Part shown: piece by piece, positions 27,100-36,674 of the stretch
Layout: each line of letters starts with the position of its first letter
Position numbering within the stretch: the stretch's first letter is position 1
Origin: S5-A14a sp050908895
Lineage (GTDB): Bacteria > Bacillota > Clostridia > Peptostreptococcales > Anaerovoracaceae
Direction: 5' to 3'
DNA: 64,000 bases
Assembly: GCA_050908895.1 (NCBI GenBank)
Contig: CP171222.1
Span: 1,798,001-1,862,000 of the forward strand
Notes under the pieces: model-generated
What the model saw: the letters and a program-made list of their open reading frames with translations, nothing else
Told to the model about the DNA's origin: nothing
The model's database searches: none
Translations under genes and position numbers: made by a program

Positions 27100-28257
27100 T
27101 TATTTCCTTTTGGGTTTTTCCCCATGAAACTGAAAGTATGTTGTCTCCATTCTACCATTATATAGTTTTCTTCTTCTGCTAGACTTCCTCCCCATCTTTC
27201 TTTCGAAAATTCTATCCGTAGTAATAACAAATAGTGAAATACTTGAGTCAGATGTTATAATTCGTTTTAGAGCTTTATTAATAATTTTTATTTCATCCTC
27301 TTCACCGATGCGAACACCATATGGAGGGTTAGTAATAATGATTGCCCCGCCAATTTTCTGCTCTACAAGCACTTCGATATCCTCTGTCTTAAGGTTTTTA
27401 ATACTAGCTCTTCTAAACAAAATATCTTCTTCCACACCTGCAGCTTCTGCGTTAAACTGTGCAGATTTTACAGCCTTGGCATCTATATCGAATCCTACCA
27501 GCTTTAGCTTACTGCTATAATCAACAGCTTCATAGGCGAGCTTCTTCTCCTCTTTCCAAATATCTTTTGGTATAAGTTCCCATTCCGATGCAGCAAACGT
27601 CCTGGTTAAGCCCGGTGCAATATTTCTTCCAATCATAGCTGCTTCAATCAGCAAAGTGCCAGAGCCACAACAGGGATCAATTAACAATCTATTTTGATTC
27701 CACAAAGATAATTGAACCAAAGCTGCCGCCAACGTCTCTTTTATAGGCGCTGCTACATTTTCCTGTCTGTAGCCTCGCTTGTGAAGCCCTGCACCACTTG
27801 TATCTATAGATATTGTCAGAACATCTTTAAGCAAAGTAAACTTTACCGGATATGCTGCTCCTGTTTCATTCAGAGGTTGGTCATACTTACAACTTAGACG
27901 TTCCACTATTGCCTTTTTTATTGTTCTTTGTAATGCCGGCAAACTGGTTAGTCTTGATTTAACACTAGTACCTGATACAACAAAGCAGCCATCTACCGGT
28001 ATAACCTCCTCCCAAGGGATGTTTTTTATTCCTTGAAATACCTCTTGGAAAGTTTTCGTTTCCAGTTCACTCATCTTGAGCAAAACTCTATCCGCCGTTC
28101 TTAACCATAGATTAGACTTAACAATACTTTGAATATCTCCTTCGTAAGTAACTTTCCCATCTTCTGTTTTAATAACAGTATAGCCTAGAGACTCCACCTC
28201 TCGGCGGACAACTGCCTCTAGGCCAAAGGTTGCCGTTGCTATTAGCTCAAATTTCAT
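27100..28257 (-). CDS. THUMP-domain class I RNA methyltransferase (RlmL/YpsC-like)
   Basis: A 385-residue protein. The N-terminal THUMP region (ELIATATFGLEAVVRREVESLG) binds RNA. The C-terminal Rossmann methyltransferase has IDPCCGSGTLLIEAA (motif I) and the catalytic NPPYGVRIGEED. This is the COG0116 family, whose E. coli member forms m2G2445 in 23S rRNA; B. subtilis YpsC is closest in length. It heads a two-gene unit with the MocR-type regulator. The exact modified nucleotide is inferred only at family level. Confidence 0.87.
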   Translation of the reverse strand: MKFELIATATFGLEAVVRREVESLGYTVIKTEDGKVTYEGDIQSIVKSNLWLRTADRVLLKMSELETKTFQEVFQGIKNIPWEEVIPVDGCFVVSGTSVKSRLTSLPALQRTIKKAIVERLSCKYDQPLNETGAAYPVKFTLLKDVLTISIDTSGAGLHKRGYRQENVAAPIKETLAAALVQLSLWNQNRLLIDPCCGSGTLLIEAAMIGRNIAPGLTRTFAASEWELIPKDIWKEEKKLAYEAVDYSSKLKLVGFDIDAKAVKSAQFNAEAAGVEEDILFRRASIKNLKTEDIEVLVEQKIGGAIIITNPPYGVRIGEEDEIKIINKALKRIITSDSSISLFVITTDRIFERKMGRKSSRRRKLYNGRMETTYFQFHGEKPKRK

Positions 28258-28318
28258 ATTTTAATATCCTTCGCAACTTAAATTATGGTATGCCTTAATA
28301 CTTAATAAAATACATCAT

Positions 28319-29341
28319 CTATAAATAAGGTTCCCTTTTATTTAATTTATTATTTTCTAATTTTTCTAATTCATTTAAAGCTTTTCCGGTGCCAATCGCT
28401 ACACATGATGTTGCATCTTCGGCAATATGAACTGTTATCCCCGTTCTGGCCTCTATTCTCTTATCTATTCCGTATAAATATGCTCCTCCACCCGTTAACA
28501 TTATGCCCGAATTACTTATATCTGCAGCTAATTCCGGTGGAGTTTTTTCAAGAACGCTGTGAACTGCTTCACATATAGTATGCAATGGTTCTTCAAGAGC
28601 TTTTAGCATCTCTTCTGATGTTACTACAACTGTTTTAGGAAGACCGGTAATCAAGTCTCTACCCCTGCACTCCATAGAAACACTCTCTTCTCTTGGGAAA
28701 GCTGTTCCAATGTTTTTTTTAAGTTCTTCTCCGGTTCTCTCACCGATATATAATTTATGAACTTTTCTCATATATTTAATTATAGCTTCATCAAATTTAT
28801 CTCCGGCCATCTTCACAGATGTACTAGCAACTATGCCTCCCAAAGATATAACTGCAATATCCGTTGTACCTCCACCTATATCAATAACCATTACTCCATC
28901 CGGTTTTGAAATATCAAGCCCTGCTCCAATTGCCGCGGCAACAGGTTCTTCCATTAAGTAAACATCTTTGCCACCGGCTTGAGATGCAGCCTCTCTTACT
29001 GCACGCTTTTCTACCTCTGTTACACCACTTGGTACGCAAACCATAATTTTAGGACGGAAGAATCTGCTTCTTCCACAAGTTTTAGCAATAAAATATTTTA
29101 ACATACGTTCTGTGATGTCATAGTCAGAAATTACACCATCGCTAAGAGGCCTTAGAGCAATTATATTACCTGGGGTTCTACCCAACATTTGGCGAGCCTC
29201 TTCTCCCACAGCTAAAATTTCGTCCGTATCCTTATTTACTGCAACTACTGATGGCTCGTTCAATACTATACCTTTATTTTTTATATATACTAGGACGTTG
29301 GCTGTTCCTAAATCTATACCAACTTCACTTGTAAATGCCAT
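28319..29341 (-). CDS. Rod shape-determining protein of the MreB/Mbl family
   Basis: A 340-residue bacterial actin that polymerises along the inner membrane and directs lateral cell-wall synthesis. Phosphate 1 motif is EVGIDLGTANVLVYIK, connecting and phosphate 2 motifs are GVMVIDIGGGTTDIAVI, and the adenosine motif is GIMLTGGGAYLYGID. Length matches MreB/Mbl. No mreC or mreD follows, so it is probably an Mbl or MreBH-type paralogue rather than the mreBCD-encoded copy. GAGAGGAG precedes the ATG. Confidence 0.92.
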   Translation of the reverse strand: MAFTSEVGIDLGTANVLVYIKNKGIVLNEPSVVAVNKDTDEILAVGEEARQMLGRTPGNIIALRPLSDGVISDYDITERMLKYFIAKTCGRSRFFRPKIMVCVPSGVTEVEKRAVREAASQAGGKDVYLMEEPVAAAIGAGLDISKPDGVMVIDIGGGTTDIAVISLGGIVASTSVKMAGDKFDEAIIKYMRKVHKLYIGERTGEELKKNIGTAFPREESVSMECRGRDLITGLPKTVVVTSEEMLKALEEPLHTICEAVHSVLEKTPPELAADISNSGIMLTGGGAYLYGIDKRIEARTGITVHIAEDATSCVAIGTGKALNELEKLENNKLNKREPYL

Positions 29342-29442
29342 ATATATCTCCTCTCAAAATCACTTCACTTTATTTTTAAATTTTTTCCTTTTTCTTAAAA
29401 TAAATTCATTTATTAAGTATTTATCGAAATTCTTTACAGCCA

Positions 29443-31188
29443 TTATTCTAAAAGACCATATTTTTCTGAAAATTCTTTATATAGTGCTTTGAAATTTTCA
29501 TCATCTCTGGACTTTAACCTCCTAAGGTACTTATGCCTTTCAAAGCTATAGTTATCTAGTTCTATCAATGCAGCCGCTACGTTGGAACAATGATCAGAAA
29601 TTCTCTCAAAACTTATCAATAAATCATTTAAAACAAATCCATGTTCGATTGTACATTTTCCGGTTTGCAATCTGTCAATATGCCTTGTCTTTATTTCATT
29701 AGTTAAATCATCAATTACTTCTTCGAGAGGTTCTACTTCTTTAGCTTTTTCAATATCATTATTTTCAAAAGCTTCCATAGTTATAGATAAGATTTCTTTA
29801 AGGGCAATTTTCATGTAGTCAACTTCTTTCATCCCTGAGTCTGAAAAAATTATATTTTTTTCATCAATCTCTTCAGCCGCATTCAGTATATTCTTTGCAT
29901 GATCTCCAATTCTTTCGAAATCACCTATCGTATGTAGCAATGTTGAAATGACTTTGTTATCTGAATCTGATAAATCTAAGGAAGATAACTTTACCAGATA
30001 GGAGCCTATCTTGTCTTCATATCTATCTATTTTAGATTCATTTTTTTCAACTACATTTGCTATTTCTTCTTTATAGTTAAATAGGAGTCCCATGGCATTA
30101 TTTACATTTTCAAATGCAATTTTTGCCATGTCATCAGCCTTATTTCTACATTCTTGAAGTGCTACAGATGGTGTTCTAAATAATCTTTCATCAAGAAAAC
30201 TTGCTTCTTGGCCTTCCGCCTTGATAGTCCTCTTGGCGATAGCTACCAAATTATTTGTGAAAGGCAAAAGTAACATAGTAGTAACTACATTGAATATAGT
30301 ATGACAAAGAGCAATACCTACCGGAGAAATAGGATTATCAATCCATGCGAACTGTAAAATCCCATGTGCCAAGTAGAATATGGCTAAACAAATAGCTGTG
30401 CCTATCAAATTAAACAGAACATGGATTACCGCAACTCTCTTTGCATTCTTTGCCACGCCTACGCTGGAGATTATAGCCGTTATACATGTTCCTATATTCT
30501 GGCCCATTATTATGGGAATTGCCATACCAAAAGTTAAACTTGATGTCAAAGATAGCGCTTGTAAAATTCCCACGGATGCGGACGAACTCTGTATAATTGC
30601 TGTCAATACAAGCCCTGTGAGAATACCTAAAAATGGATTATTAAAAGCAATCAGAATTCTAGTAAACTCGGGGGTCTTCGTTAACGGCTCAACTGCATCG
30701 CTCATAAATCCCATCCCAAACATGAGAACAGCAAATCCTATCATGATATTTCCTATGTCTCTATGTTTACTCTTCTTTGCACTCATTATTAGAATAACTC
30801 CGACGAAGGCAAGAAGAGGAGAAAATGACGACGGATTTAAAAGACGAACAAAAAAATTATCTCCTTGAATTCCAATTAAGCTTAATAACCAAGCAGTAAC
30901 CGTGGTTCCTATATTTGAACCCATAATTACTCCTACAGTTTGACCTAGCTCCATTATTCCTGAATTTACAAGTCCTACAAGCATTACTGTAACTGCAGAA
31001 GAACTTTGAATTGCCCCAGTAATAACAATGCCTAACAGCATACTATGGAATCGGGTAGCTGTCATTCTCTTGAGTATTGCCTCAAGTCTACCCCCAGCCA
31101 ACCTACTTAGTCCCTGGGACATAACATTCATACCATAGAGAAATAAAGCTAGTCCACCACACAAGGTGAAAATTGAGAATACATCCAT
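29443..31188 (-). CDS. Na/Pi cotransporter family protein with C-terminal PhoU-like domain
   Basis: A 581-residue membrane protein. The N-terminal half has the two inverted Na/Pi repeats: FLYGMNVMSQGL, GAIQSSSAVTVMLVGL and GSNIGTTVTAWL, then TAIIQSSSASVGIL and GQNIGTCITAII. The QSSSA repeats are the transport signature. The C-terminal 230 residues are a helical PhoU-like domain (TIGDFERIGDHAKNIL and SFERISDHCSNVA) with metal-binding acidic clusters. It likely imports phosphate with Na+, with the PhoU part modulating activity. Start 31188 follows AAGGAG; an upstream start at 31233 is possible. Confidence 0.88.
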   Translation of the reverse strand: MDVFSIFTLCGGLALFLYGMNVMSQGLSRLAGGRLEAILKRMTATRFHSMLLGIVITGAIQSSSAVTVMLVGLVNSGIMELGQTVGVIMGSNIGTTVTAWLLSLIGIQGDNFFVRLLNPSSFSPLLAFVGVILIMSAKKSKHRDIGNIMIGFAVLMFGMGFMSDAVEPLTKTPEFTRILIAFNNPFLGILTGLVLTAIIQSSSASVGILQALSLTSSLTFGMAIPIIMGQNIGTCITAIISSVGVAKNAKRVAVIHVLFNLIGTAICLAIFYLAHGILQFAWIDNPISPVGIALCHTIFNVVTTMLLLPFTNNLVAIAKRTIKAEGQEASFLDERLFRTPSVALQECRNKADDMAKIAFENVNNAMGLLFNYKEEIANVVEKNESKIDRYEDKIGSYLVKLSSLDLSDSDNKVISTLLHTIGDFERIGDHAKNILNAAEEIDEKNIIFSDSGMKEVDYMKIALKEILSITMEAFENNDIEKAKEVEPLEEVIDDLTNEIKTRHIDRLQTGKCTIEHGFVLNDLLISFERISDHCSNVAAALIELDNYSFERHKYLRRLKSRDDENFKALYKEFSEKYGLLE

Positions 31189-31385
31189 CAACCACTGCTC
31201 CTTAAAATAAAAAAATTTATCTAAATCTATCACCTAACAACCATTAGGCGGATACGTCTGACATTATATTATATTTTCGCTCAACTGTACATTATTTATT
31301 GATAAGTTGCCTATTTATTCCACAAAAACACTGCAAGTATTTAAACCTGCAAGCAATCACTTACATTTAACCAAAACAGGAAATC

Positions 31386-31748
31386 TTACTTATTAAAGTG
31401 TCTTCTTAATGCGGAAAAAGTCTCATCACTAATGTAGTGCTCAACTCTGCAAGCATCTTCTAAAGCTACATCTTTACTCACACCTATTTCTTCAAATATA
31501 TTTGATAAGACTTCATGGCGCTGATAAATAGTCCTAGCCAAGTCATCACCTTTTTCAGTGAGAGTTATGTATCCAGAGTCATCCACATCAATATATTCGG
31601 AGTCCTTGAGCAACCCTATCGCTCTGCTTACGCTAGCTCTTGAGACATCCCTAGAGTTTGCTATATCTATAGATCTAACTCTTTTCCCCTCATTTGCTAG
31701 AATTAATATAGTTTCAAGATACATTTCACCTGATTCTTGAATAGACAT
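31386..31748 (-). CDS. DtxR/MntR-family metal-dependent regulator, short form
   Basis: A 120-residue protein with an N-terminal winged helix (RSIDIANSRDVSRASVSRAIGLL) and a short dimerisation/metal domain (EDACRVEHYISDETFSALRRH) where Cys, Glu and His could bind Fe(II) or Mn(II). The SH3-like third domain of DtxR is absent, as in many Clostridial members. It lies downstream of the feo genes on the same strand, after a terminator, and is the obvious candidate to bind the operator at the feo promoter. AGAGGAGG precedes the ATG. Confidence 0.87.
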   Translation of the reverse strand: MSIQESGEMYLETILILANEGKRVRSIDIANSRDVSRASVSRAIGLLKDSEYIDVDDSGYITLTEKGDDLARTIYQRHEVLSNIFEEIGVSKDVALEDACRVEHYISDETFSALRRHFNK

Positions 31749-31872
31749 TGCATATCCTCCTCTTCTAATTTGCTTATTATCAAATTAAAAACATTTTACC
31801 ATAAGGAGAAAATAAAGTAAACACATGGACGACTTAGCATGTTTGTAAAATAAATCTAGCCTCTACAGAAAA

Positions 31873-31900
31873 AGAGAACCTACATTCCCGTAGATTCTCT
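31873..31900 (-). terminator. Terminator of the feo operon
   Basis: AGAGAAxCTAC and GTAGxTTCTCT form an 11-bp stem with one mismatch around six bases, followed on the minus strand by TTTTTCTG. It lies just after the Cys-rich accessory gene. Confidence 0.88.
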
Positions 31901-31906
31901 AATATT

Positions 31907-32110
31907 TTACTGAAGCTTTTGTTTTAAGTCATCAGGATTTATGTGACATATATCTGAATTTCCACAACCGCTACAACCTCCACCGCATCCACAACTTGAT
32001 TTCCCGGTCTTCTTGTCTTTTCTAATTTTAAGCAAAATAGATAAAACTATAATAAGTAAGATTCCTCCTACAATTAAGTCACCCCCATTTTGAGCTAAAA
32101 AATCTAACAT
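31907..32110 (-). CDS. FeoB-associated Cys-rich membrane protein
   Basis: A 67-residue protein with one N-terminal transmembrane segment (DLIVGGILLIIVLSILL), a basic stretch and a cluster of cysteines (SSCGCGGGCSGCGNSDICH). This is the FeoB-associated Cys-rich family commonly found after feoB in Firmicutes; it is thought to aid or regulate ferrous iron transport, and its role is unproven. Start 32110 follows GGAGGTG. It is 47 bp after feoB and ends at the operon terminator. Confidence 0.87.
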   Translation of the reverse strand: MLDFLAQNGGDLIVGGILLIIVLSILLKIRKDKKTGKSSCGCGGGCSGCGNSDICHINPDDLKQKLQ

Positions 32111-32157
32111 GACAAGCACCTCCAATCCAACACATAAAATCAATACAAAATCTGATT

Positions 32158-34335
32158 CTATTTAATTTTTTTATCATCATAACTTTTGAAAAGCAAATAC
32201 AAAATCCCCGCTAGAAATATAAAGCCTACGACTGTGCCAAATCCAAAAAATCCTGTTATAATGAAGTTCCCAATCTGATATACAATCAATGATAAGGCAT
32301 ACGCAAAGAATGTTTGGTATCCTATAGCAATCCATGTCCACTTGGTGTTGTTCATCTCCCTCTTTATTGCACCTATGGCTGCAAAGCAAGGAGCACATAT
32401 AAGGTTAAACACCAAGAAAGAGTATGCTGCAATAGCACTGTAGTTTGCAGCAACATCGTCCCAAATTTCATCGCCATTTTCAGCGACTTCTTCAAGTCCT
32501 TTGTATAATATTCCGAAAGTACCTACTACGTTTTCCTTGGCAATTAATCCAGTCAATGCGGCAACTGCAGCTTTCCAATTCCCCCATCCAAGAGGTTTGA
32601 ACAAAGGAGCAATAATATTGCCAAAGCTAGCTAAGATTGAGTGTTCCATATCAGTTGGCCCAAATGAACCCTTCTCCCAGCCATAAGAAGAAGCAAACCA
32701 TATTAAAATTGTAGCAAGAAGAATTACCGTACCGGCTTTCTTAACAAAGGAGGATGCTCTCTCACCAGTACTTCTAAGAATAGCTGATGCTGTCGGCATG
32801 TGATATGCTGGAAGTTCAAGAACAAATGGTGCCGGATTTCCGGCAAACAACTTAGTTTTTTTCAAAATTATACCGGAAACAATAATAGCTCCAATTCCAA
32901 CGAAATATGCGCTCGGAGCAACCCACCAAGCTCCATTAAACAGGGCACCTGCAATAAGTCCTATAATAGGCAACTTGGCACTACAAGGCACAAAAGTAGT
33001 AGTCATTATAGTCATTCTTCTATCACGCTCATTCTCAATAGTTCGAGAAGCCATTATAGCCGGAACTCCACATCCTGCTCCTACAAGCATAGGTATGAAT
33101 GATTTGCCAGATAACCCAAACTTTCTGAATACTCTGTCCATGATAAACGCTACTCTAGCCATATATCCGCAGCTCTCTAGGAACGCAAGCATCAAAAACA
33201 AAACTATCATCTGAGGTAAAAATCCGAGAACAGCTCCTACGCCGGCGACTATACCATCTATTATCAAATCGTGAAGCCATCCGGAAACATTCAACGCTTC
33301 TAAGGCAGACTCAAACAGCATCGGTATACTTGGAGCTTTAAATAGTCCAAAGAAACTCCATGCTTTTCCTCCGAACAAAACATCATTTGTCCAATCTGTA
33401 GCCATTTCCCCCACAGTAGTTATTGCCAAATAATATACTAAGACCATCACTAATGCAAAGATAGGAAGAGCAAGAAACCTGTTGGTAACAACAGCATCAA
33501 TTTTATCTGATGTAGATCGAGCTACTTTAGATTTTTTACTATAGCAGGATCCTATTATAGATGCGATATAAAGATATCTCTCATTGGTGATTATACTTTC
33601 CGCATCATCCTCCATGTCAGCTTCGCATTTTTTTATGTCATTCTCTATATGCCTCAAAGCTTCCGGTCCTAATTTTAATCTTTCAATAGCCTTTACGTCT
33701 CTTTCAAAAAGTTTAATTGAATACCATCTTTGTTCTGCTTCAGACAAATTATGAACAACCGCCTCTTCAATGTGAGCTAGGCAATGTTCCACTGCTCCGG
33801 AAAAAGCGTGAATTGCCCGGGAAGCTACTTTACTTGACGCTGCATTAATTGCTTCTTCAACAGCTTTATCTATTCCAACATTCCTAAGTGCAGAAATTTC
33901 TACAACTGGACATCCTAACTGTTTGGACATCATTTTAACATCTAATACATCGCCTCTTTTTTCAAGAACATCCAGCATGTTGACAGCTATTACAACAGGA
34001 ATACCTAACTCTAGAAGCTGCGTGGTCAGATAAAGATTCCTTTCAAGATTTGTTCCATCAACAATGTTTAAAACTGCATCCGGCTTTTCATCTAAAAGAT
34101 AATTTCTTGCAACAACCTCTTCCAATGTGTACGGGGATAGTGAATAAATTCCAGGTAAATCGGCAATTACAACCTTTTTATTTTTTTTATAGAATCCCTC
34201 TTTCTTCTCTACGGTAACACCCGGCCAATTCCCAACATACTGGTTTGACCCAGTCAAAGCATTAAACAATGTAGTTTTTCCACTATTTGGATTGCCTGCT
34301 AATGCTATTACAATATTATCATTTGTTATTTTCAA
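32158..34335 (-). CDS. feoB: Ferrous iron transport protein B
   Basis: A 725-residue GTPase-coupled Fe(II) permease. G domain motifs: ALAGNPNSGKTTLFNAL (G1), VTVEKKEG (switch), ADLPGIYSL (G3) and AVNMLDV (G4), followed by a guanine-dissociation-inhibitor-like helical region and a Gate/core membrane domain (FIPMLVGAGCGVPAIMA and FVPCSAKLPIIGL). It imports ferrous iron across the plasma membrane. The start is TTG 34335 with GGGGAG upstream, which may limit translation. It is third in the feoA-feoA-feoB-Cys-rich order. Confidence 0.96.
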   Translation of the reverse strand: MKITNDNIVIALAGNPNSGKTTLFNALTGSNQYVGNWPGVTVEKKEGFYKKNKKVVIADLPGIYSLSPYTLEEVVARNYLLDEKPDAVLNIVDGTNLERNLYLTTQLLELGIPVVIAVNMLDVLEKRGDVLDVKMMSKQLGCPVVEISALRNVGIDKAVEEAINAASSKVASRAIHAFSGAVEHCLAHIEEAVVHNLSEAEQRWYSIKLFERDVKAIERLKLGPEALRHIENDIKKCEADMEDDAESIITNERYLYIASIIGSCYSKKSKVARSTSDKIDAVVTNRFLALPIFALVMVLVYYLAITTVGEMATDWTNDVLFGGKAWSFFGLFKAPSIPMLFESALEALNVSGWLHDLIIDGIVAGVGAVLGFLPQMIVLFLMLAFLESCGYMARVAFIMDRVFRKFGLSGKSFIPMLVGAGCGVPAIMASRTIENERDRRMTIMTTTFVPCSAKLPIIGLIAGALFNGAWWVAPSAYFVGIGAIIVSGIILKKTKLFAGNPAPFVLELPAYHMPTASAILRSTGERASSFVKKAGTVILLATILIWFASSYGWEKGSFGPTDMEHSILASFGNIIAPLFKPLGWGNWKAAVAALTGLIAKENVVGTFGILYKGLEEVAENGDEIWDDVAANYSAIAAYSFLVFNLICAPCFAAIGAIKREMNNTKWTWIAIGYQTFFAYALSLIVYQIGNFIITGFFGFGTVVGFIFLAGILYLLFKSYDDKKIK

Positions 34336-34359
34336 TTAAATTTCTCCCCTAATATAAAA

Positions 34360-34584
34360 TTATTCTTCAATCAAAATGGCTTCTGCATCAGCTTTTCTAA
34401 TTGATAGCTGATACCCTCTCACCTTAACTTCAATTGGATCACCTAAAGGAGCAACCTTAACAACCTGCAGAGAAACACCTTTTGTTATACCCATATCCAT
34501 TATCCTCCTCTTTGTAGGTCCCTGCCCCTCAAGTTTCTTGACAACAGCGTTCTCCCCCACACTAACATCTCTTAGAGTTCTCAT
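34360..34584 (-). CDS. feoA: FeoA-family SH3-like protein (second copy)
   Basis: A 74-residue SH3-fold protein with the FeoA pattern: LEGQGPTKRRIMDMGITKG followed by VKVAPLGDPIEVKVRGYQLSIRKADAEAI. FeoA supports FeoB, probably by contacting its cytoplasmic region. ATG 34584 is chosen because AGGAGG lies eight bases upstream. It is 24 bp upstream of feoB and downstream of a divergent second feoA. Confidence 0.92.
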   Translation of the reverse strand: MRTLRDVSVGENAVVKKLEGQGPTKRRIMDMGITKGVSLQVVKVAPLGDPIEVKVRGYQLSIRKADAEAILIEE

Positions 34585-34633
34585 TAACAATTCCTCCTAA
34601 AGTAATAAATATAAACCTTTGAATAATCAAAAG

Positions 34634-34852
34634 CTAAGCTGATGTAACTATGATTTTAGACGCCATTTCCTTACTTAGTGCAACACGTCCATCTTTTATG
34701 CTTACAATTATATTACCACCAACCTTAGTAATCACTCTTAGCTCTGTATCTTCCACAAAGCCTAAATTGTGTAAATGACGTCTTGACTCATCGGCTCCTG
34801 AAATTCTAATTATTTTGATAAGTTCACCTTCATTTACAAAAGTTAAAGGCAT
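34634..34852 (-). CDS. feoA: FeoA-family SH3-like protein (first copy)
   Basis: A 72-residue SH3-fold protein with the motif IIRISGADESRRHLHNLGF and VGGNIIVSIKDGRVALSKEMA. It differs clearly from the adjacent feoA, so the two are old paralogues rather than a recent duplication. It is the first gene of the feo operon, behind a strong promoter with an operator. GGAGG precedes the ATG. Confidence 0.9.
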   Translation of the reverse strand: MPLTFVNEGELIKIIRISGADESRRHLHNLGFVEDTELRVITKVGGNIIVSIKDGRVALSKEMASKIIVTSA

Positions 34853-34920
34853 CTCTACTACCTCCGAAAATTAAAAATTGGTTAAAAACATCTCAAAAGT
34901 CCGGCTCAATAACCACACTT

Positions 34921-34979
34921 AAAGTTAGCGTTCACTAACTTAACCCTAATATAATACAACAAAAATTTCATTCTGTCAA
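34921..34979 (-). promoter_or_regulatory. feo promoter with candidate metal-regulator operator
   Basis: On the minus strand TTGACA (34974-34979) and TATTAT (34951-34956) are exactly 17 bp apart. Just downstream, AAGTTAG and CTAACTT form perfect 7-bp arms separated by six bases (34922-34941). GTTAG/CTAAC half-sites are those of DtxR/IdeR-type operators, although the usual spacing is one base. A DtxR-family gene lies at 31.4 kb. Iron-dependent repression is inferred. Confidence 0.75.
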
Positions 34980-35008
34980 CATACGCAAAAAAAGATTGCG
35001 TCAAGTTC

Positions 35009-35477
35009 TTAATTGTCAAGACATATGTTACACTTTGAGAAATACTCTGATACTATTTCATTAGGACTTTTGAAATTAAGACTGGTCTTAGCTGTGCTGT
35101 TATATCTTTGCATATGCTTTTTGACAGCCGTTTTCAACTCTTTTTCACTTCTAAATATTTTTCTACCATAGAGTATTTTCCCATCTTCTCTATGACTACG
35201 TTCTACTTTTCCATTTTGCCATGGTGAATATGGTCTTGTTCTTTTTATCTTCATTCCCAAATGCTCAGCAACTAATTGAAATCTTGTTTTTCTATTGGTC
35301 TTTTCTGCGTCATTTACGAATTCATATCCATTATCTACTTGTATTGTATTTATCTTAAATCCCATATTCTTTTCTAATTCAAGCAAATATTTGCTAGTTT
35401 CATATGTGCTTTTTTCTTTGACTATTTTAAGCACCCTTTTTCTGCTATATTCATTTATTGCATTATACTTATAAAAG
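35009..35477 (-). pseudogene. C-terminal fragment of the outer IS transposase
   Basis: The minus-strand frame from the insertion joint encodes YNAINEYSRKRVLKIVKEKS, then the second catalytic Asp in TIQVDNGYEFVN and the Glu region SPWQNGKVERSHRE, ending in TSLNFKSPNEIV. This is the C-terminal part of an rve-fold DDE transposase. The first Asp and N-terminal helix-turn-helix are on the far side of the inserted IS3 element. The stop codon lies a few bases outside the terminal repeat. Confidence 0.85.
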
Positions 35478-35535
35478 TGGACACATAAAAGAAACAGACG
35501 TACTATTATCTTAGACACCACAAGGAGGTATCTTT

Positions 35536-35817
35536 ATGTCCACAAGAAATCACTATGACGAGGATTTCAAACGAACGCTCGTGGAACTTTACCACAACGG
35601 TAAAACACAAGCTTCACTCATCAAAGAATATGGGATATCACAATCAGCACTCACAAAATGGATTAAACAGTATTCAACCGTGGAAACAGATAACGGAGAA
35701 GTTCTTACAGCCAAGCAAGTCAAAGAACTTCAAAAGCGTATGGCTCAACTTGAGGAGGAAAATCAAATATTAAAAAAAGCGATTGCCATCTTCACGCCAC
35801 ACTCAAACAACCATTAG
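35536..35817 (+). CDS. IS3-family transposase OrfA
   Basis: A 93-residue DNA-binding protein with the helix-turn-helix GKTQASLIKEYGISQSALTKWIKQY and a leucine-zipper-like tail (VKELQKRMAQLEEENQILKKA). Seven A residues at 35772-35778 form an A-AAA-AAA slippery site; a -1 shift there runs into the orfB frame and would make the OrfAB transposase. AGGAGG precedes the ATG. Confidence 0.9.
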   Translation: MSTRNHYDEDFKRTLVELYHNGKTQASLIKEYGISQSALTKWIKQYSTVETDNGEVLTAKQVKELQKRMAQLEEENQILKKAIAIFTPHSNNH

Positions 35818-35831
35818 ATGCTGTTTACAAG

Positions 35832-36674
35832 TTGCAACACCAATACACTATTAAAACCCTTTGTCGAGTTCTAAAAGTTAATCGAAGCACTTATTACAAG
35901 CATTTTTACTCGAAACCTGCTCCTCGCACCTATGAAAATCAAGTCATTCGCAAGCACATATTACAAATTTATTCTGACTATGATAATTCTCTGGGTGCTT
36001 ACAAAATTCGTTGTGTTTTAGAACGGGATTATGGCATTAGCATCAGCCTCGGAAGAGTGTACCAGCTGATGAATACTATGAATCTTCCAAAGCGTTCCAC
36101 AGAGAAACCCAAATGGAGGCGCTCTCATAAGGAAAATGGTAACTGCTTCAATCATCTCAACCAACAGTTCAATCCTTCTTCTCCAAACTCTGTTTGGGCA
36201 AGTGATTTTACTTATATCAAGGTCAACGGCTCTTTCCATTACCTTTGTGTTGTGATGGATTTATTTTCAAGGAAAATCATCGGCTGGAGTATTTCTAATC
36301 GTCATGATGTAGATGTAACTATGAAAGCTTTTGAAAAGGCTTATCTCGATAGAGGTGAGCCTGAATATGTGCTCTTTCATTCAGATCGTGGTTCTGAATA
36401 CACTGCCTTTACTTTCAGACAATTACTCGAAAAATGTAATGTTGTTCAGTCCTTCTCTAAGAAGGGCTATCCATATGACAATGCATGCTGTGAGAGTTTC
36501 TTCCGCCATATGAAGCGTGAGTGTATCGACCGTAAATCTTTGCGCAATCAAAATGAACTATGCCTATGCTGCTTTGAATACATCAATCGATACAACACGA
36601 AACGCCCACACTATTCACTTGGATACTACACTCCGAATGAAATAGAACAGTTTTATATGGAAAGGCAAGGATAA
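35832..36674 (+). CDS. IS3-family transposase OrfB (catalytic DDE part)
   Basis: A 280-residue integrase-core protein in the -1 frame relative to orfA. Catalytic residues are visible: Asp in VWASDFTYIKV, Asp in LFHSDRGSEY and Glu in NACCESFFRHMKRE. An HTH_21-like region (IKTLCRVLKVNRSTYYKH) precedes the core. The frame is open upstream to the slippery site, so the natural product is probably an OrfAB fusion rather than a free protein. No disruption is seen. Confidence 0.92.
   Translation: MQHQYTIKTLCRVLKVNRSTYYKHFYSKPAPRTYENQVIRKHILQIYSDYDNSLGAYKIRCVLERDYGISISLGRVYQLMNTMNLPKRSTEKPKWRRSHKENGNCFNHLNQQFNPSSPNSVWASDFTYIKVNGSFHYLCVVMDLFSRKIIGWSISNRHDVDVTMKAFEKAYLDRGEPEYVLFHSDRGSEYTAFTFRQLLEKCNVVQSFSKKGYPYDNACCESFFRHMKRECIDRKSLRNQNELCLCCFEYINRYNTKRPHYSLGYYTPNEIEQFYMERQG

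Noticed and set aside
30380..30868. 162-codon plus-strand reading frame opposite the Na/Pi transporter
   Set aside because: It is antisense to a well-supported membrane-protein gene, has no ribosome site, and its composition reflects the complementary hydrophobic codons.
34983..35001. ACGCAA/TTGCGT hairpin upstream of the feo promoter as a terminator
   Set aside because: The stem is only six base pairs, the loop is A/T-rich, and no gene ends there apart from the decayed transposase.
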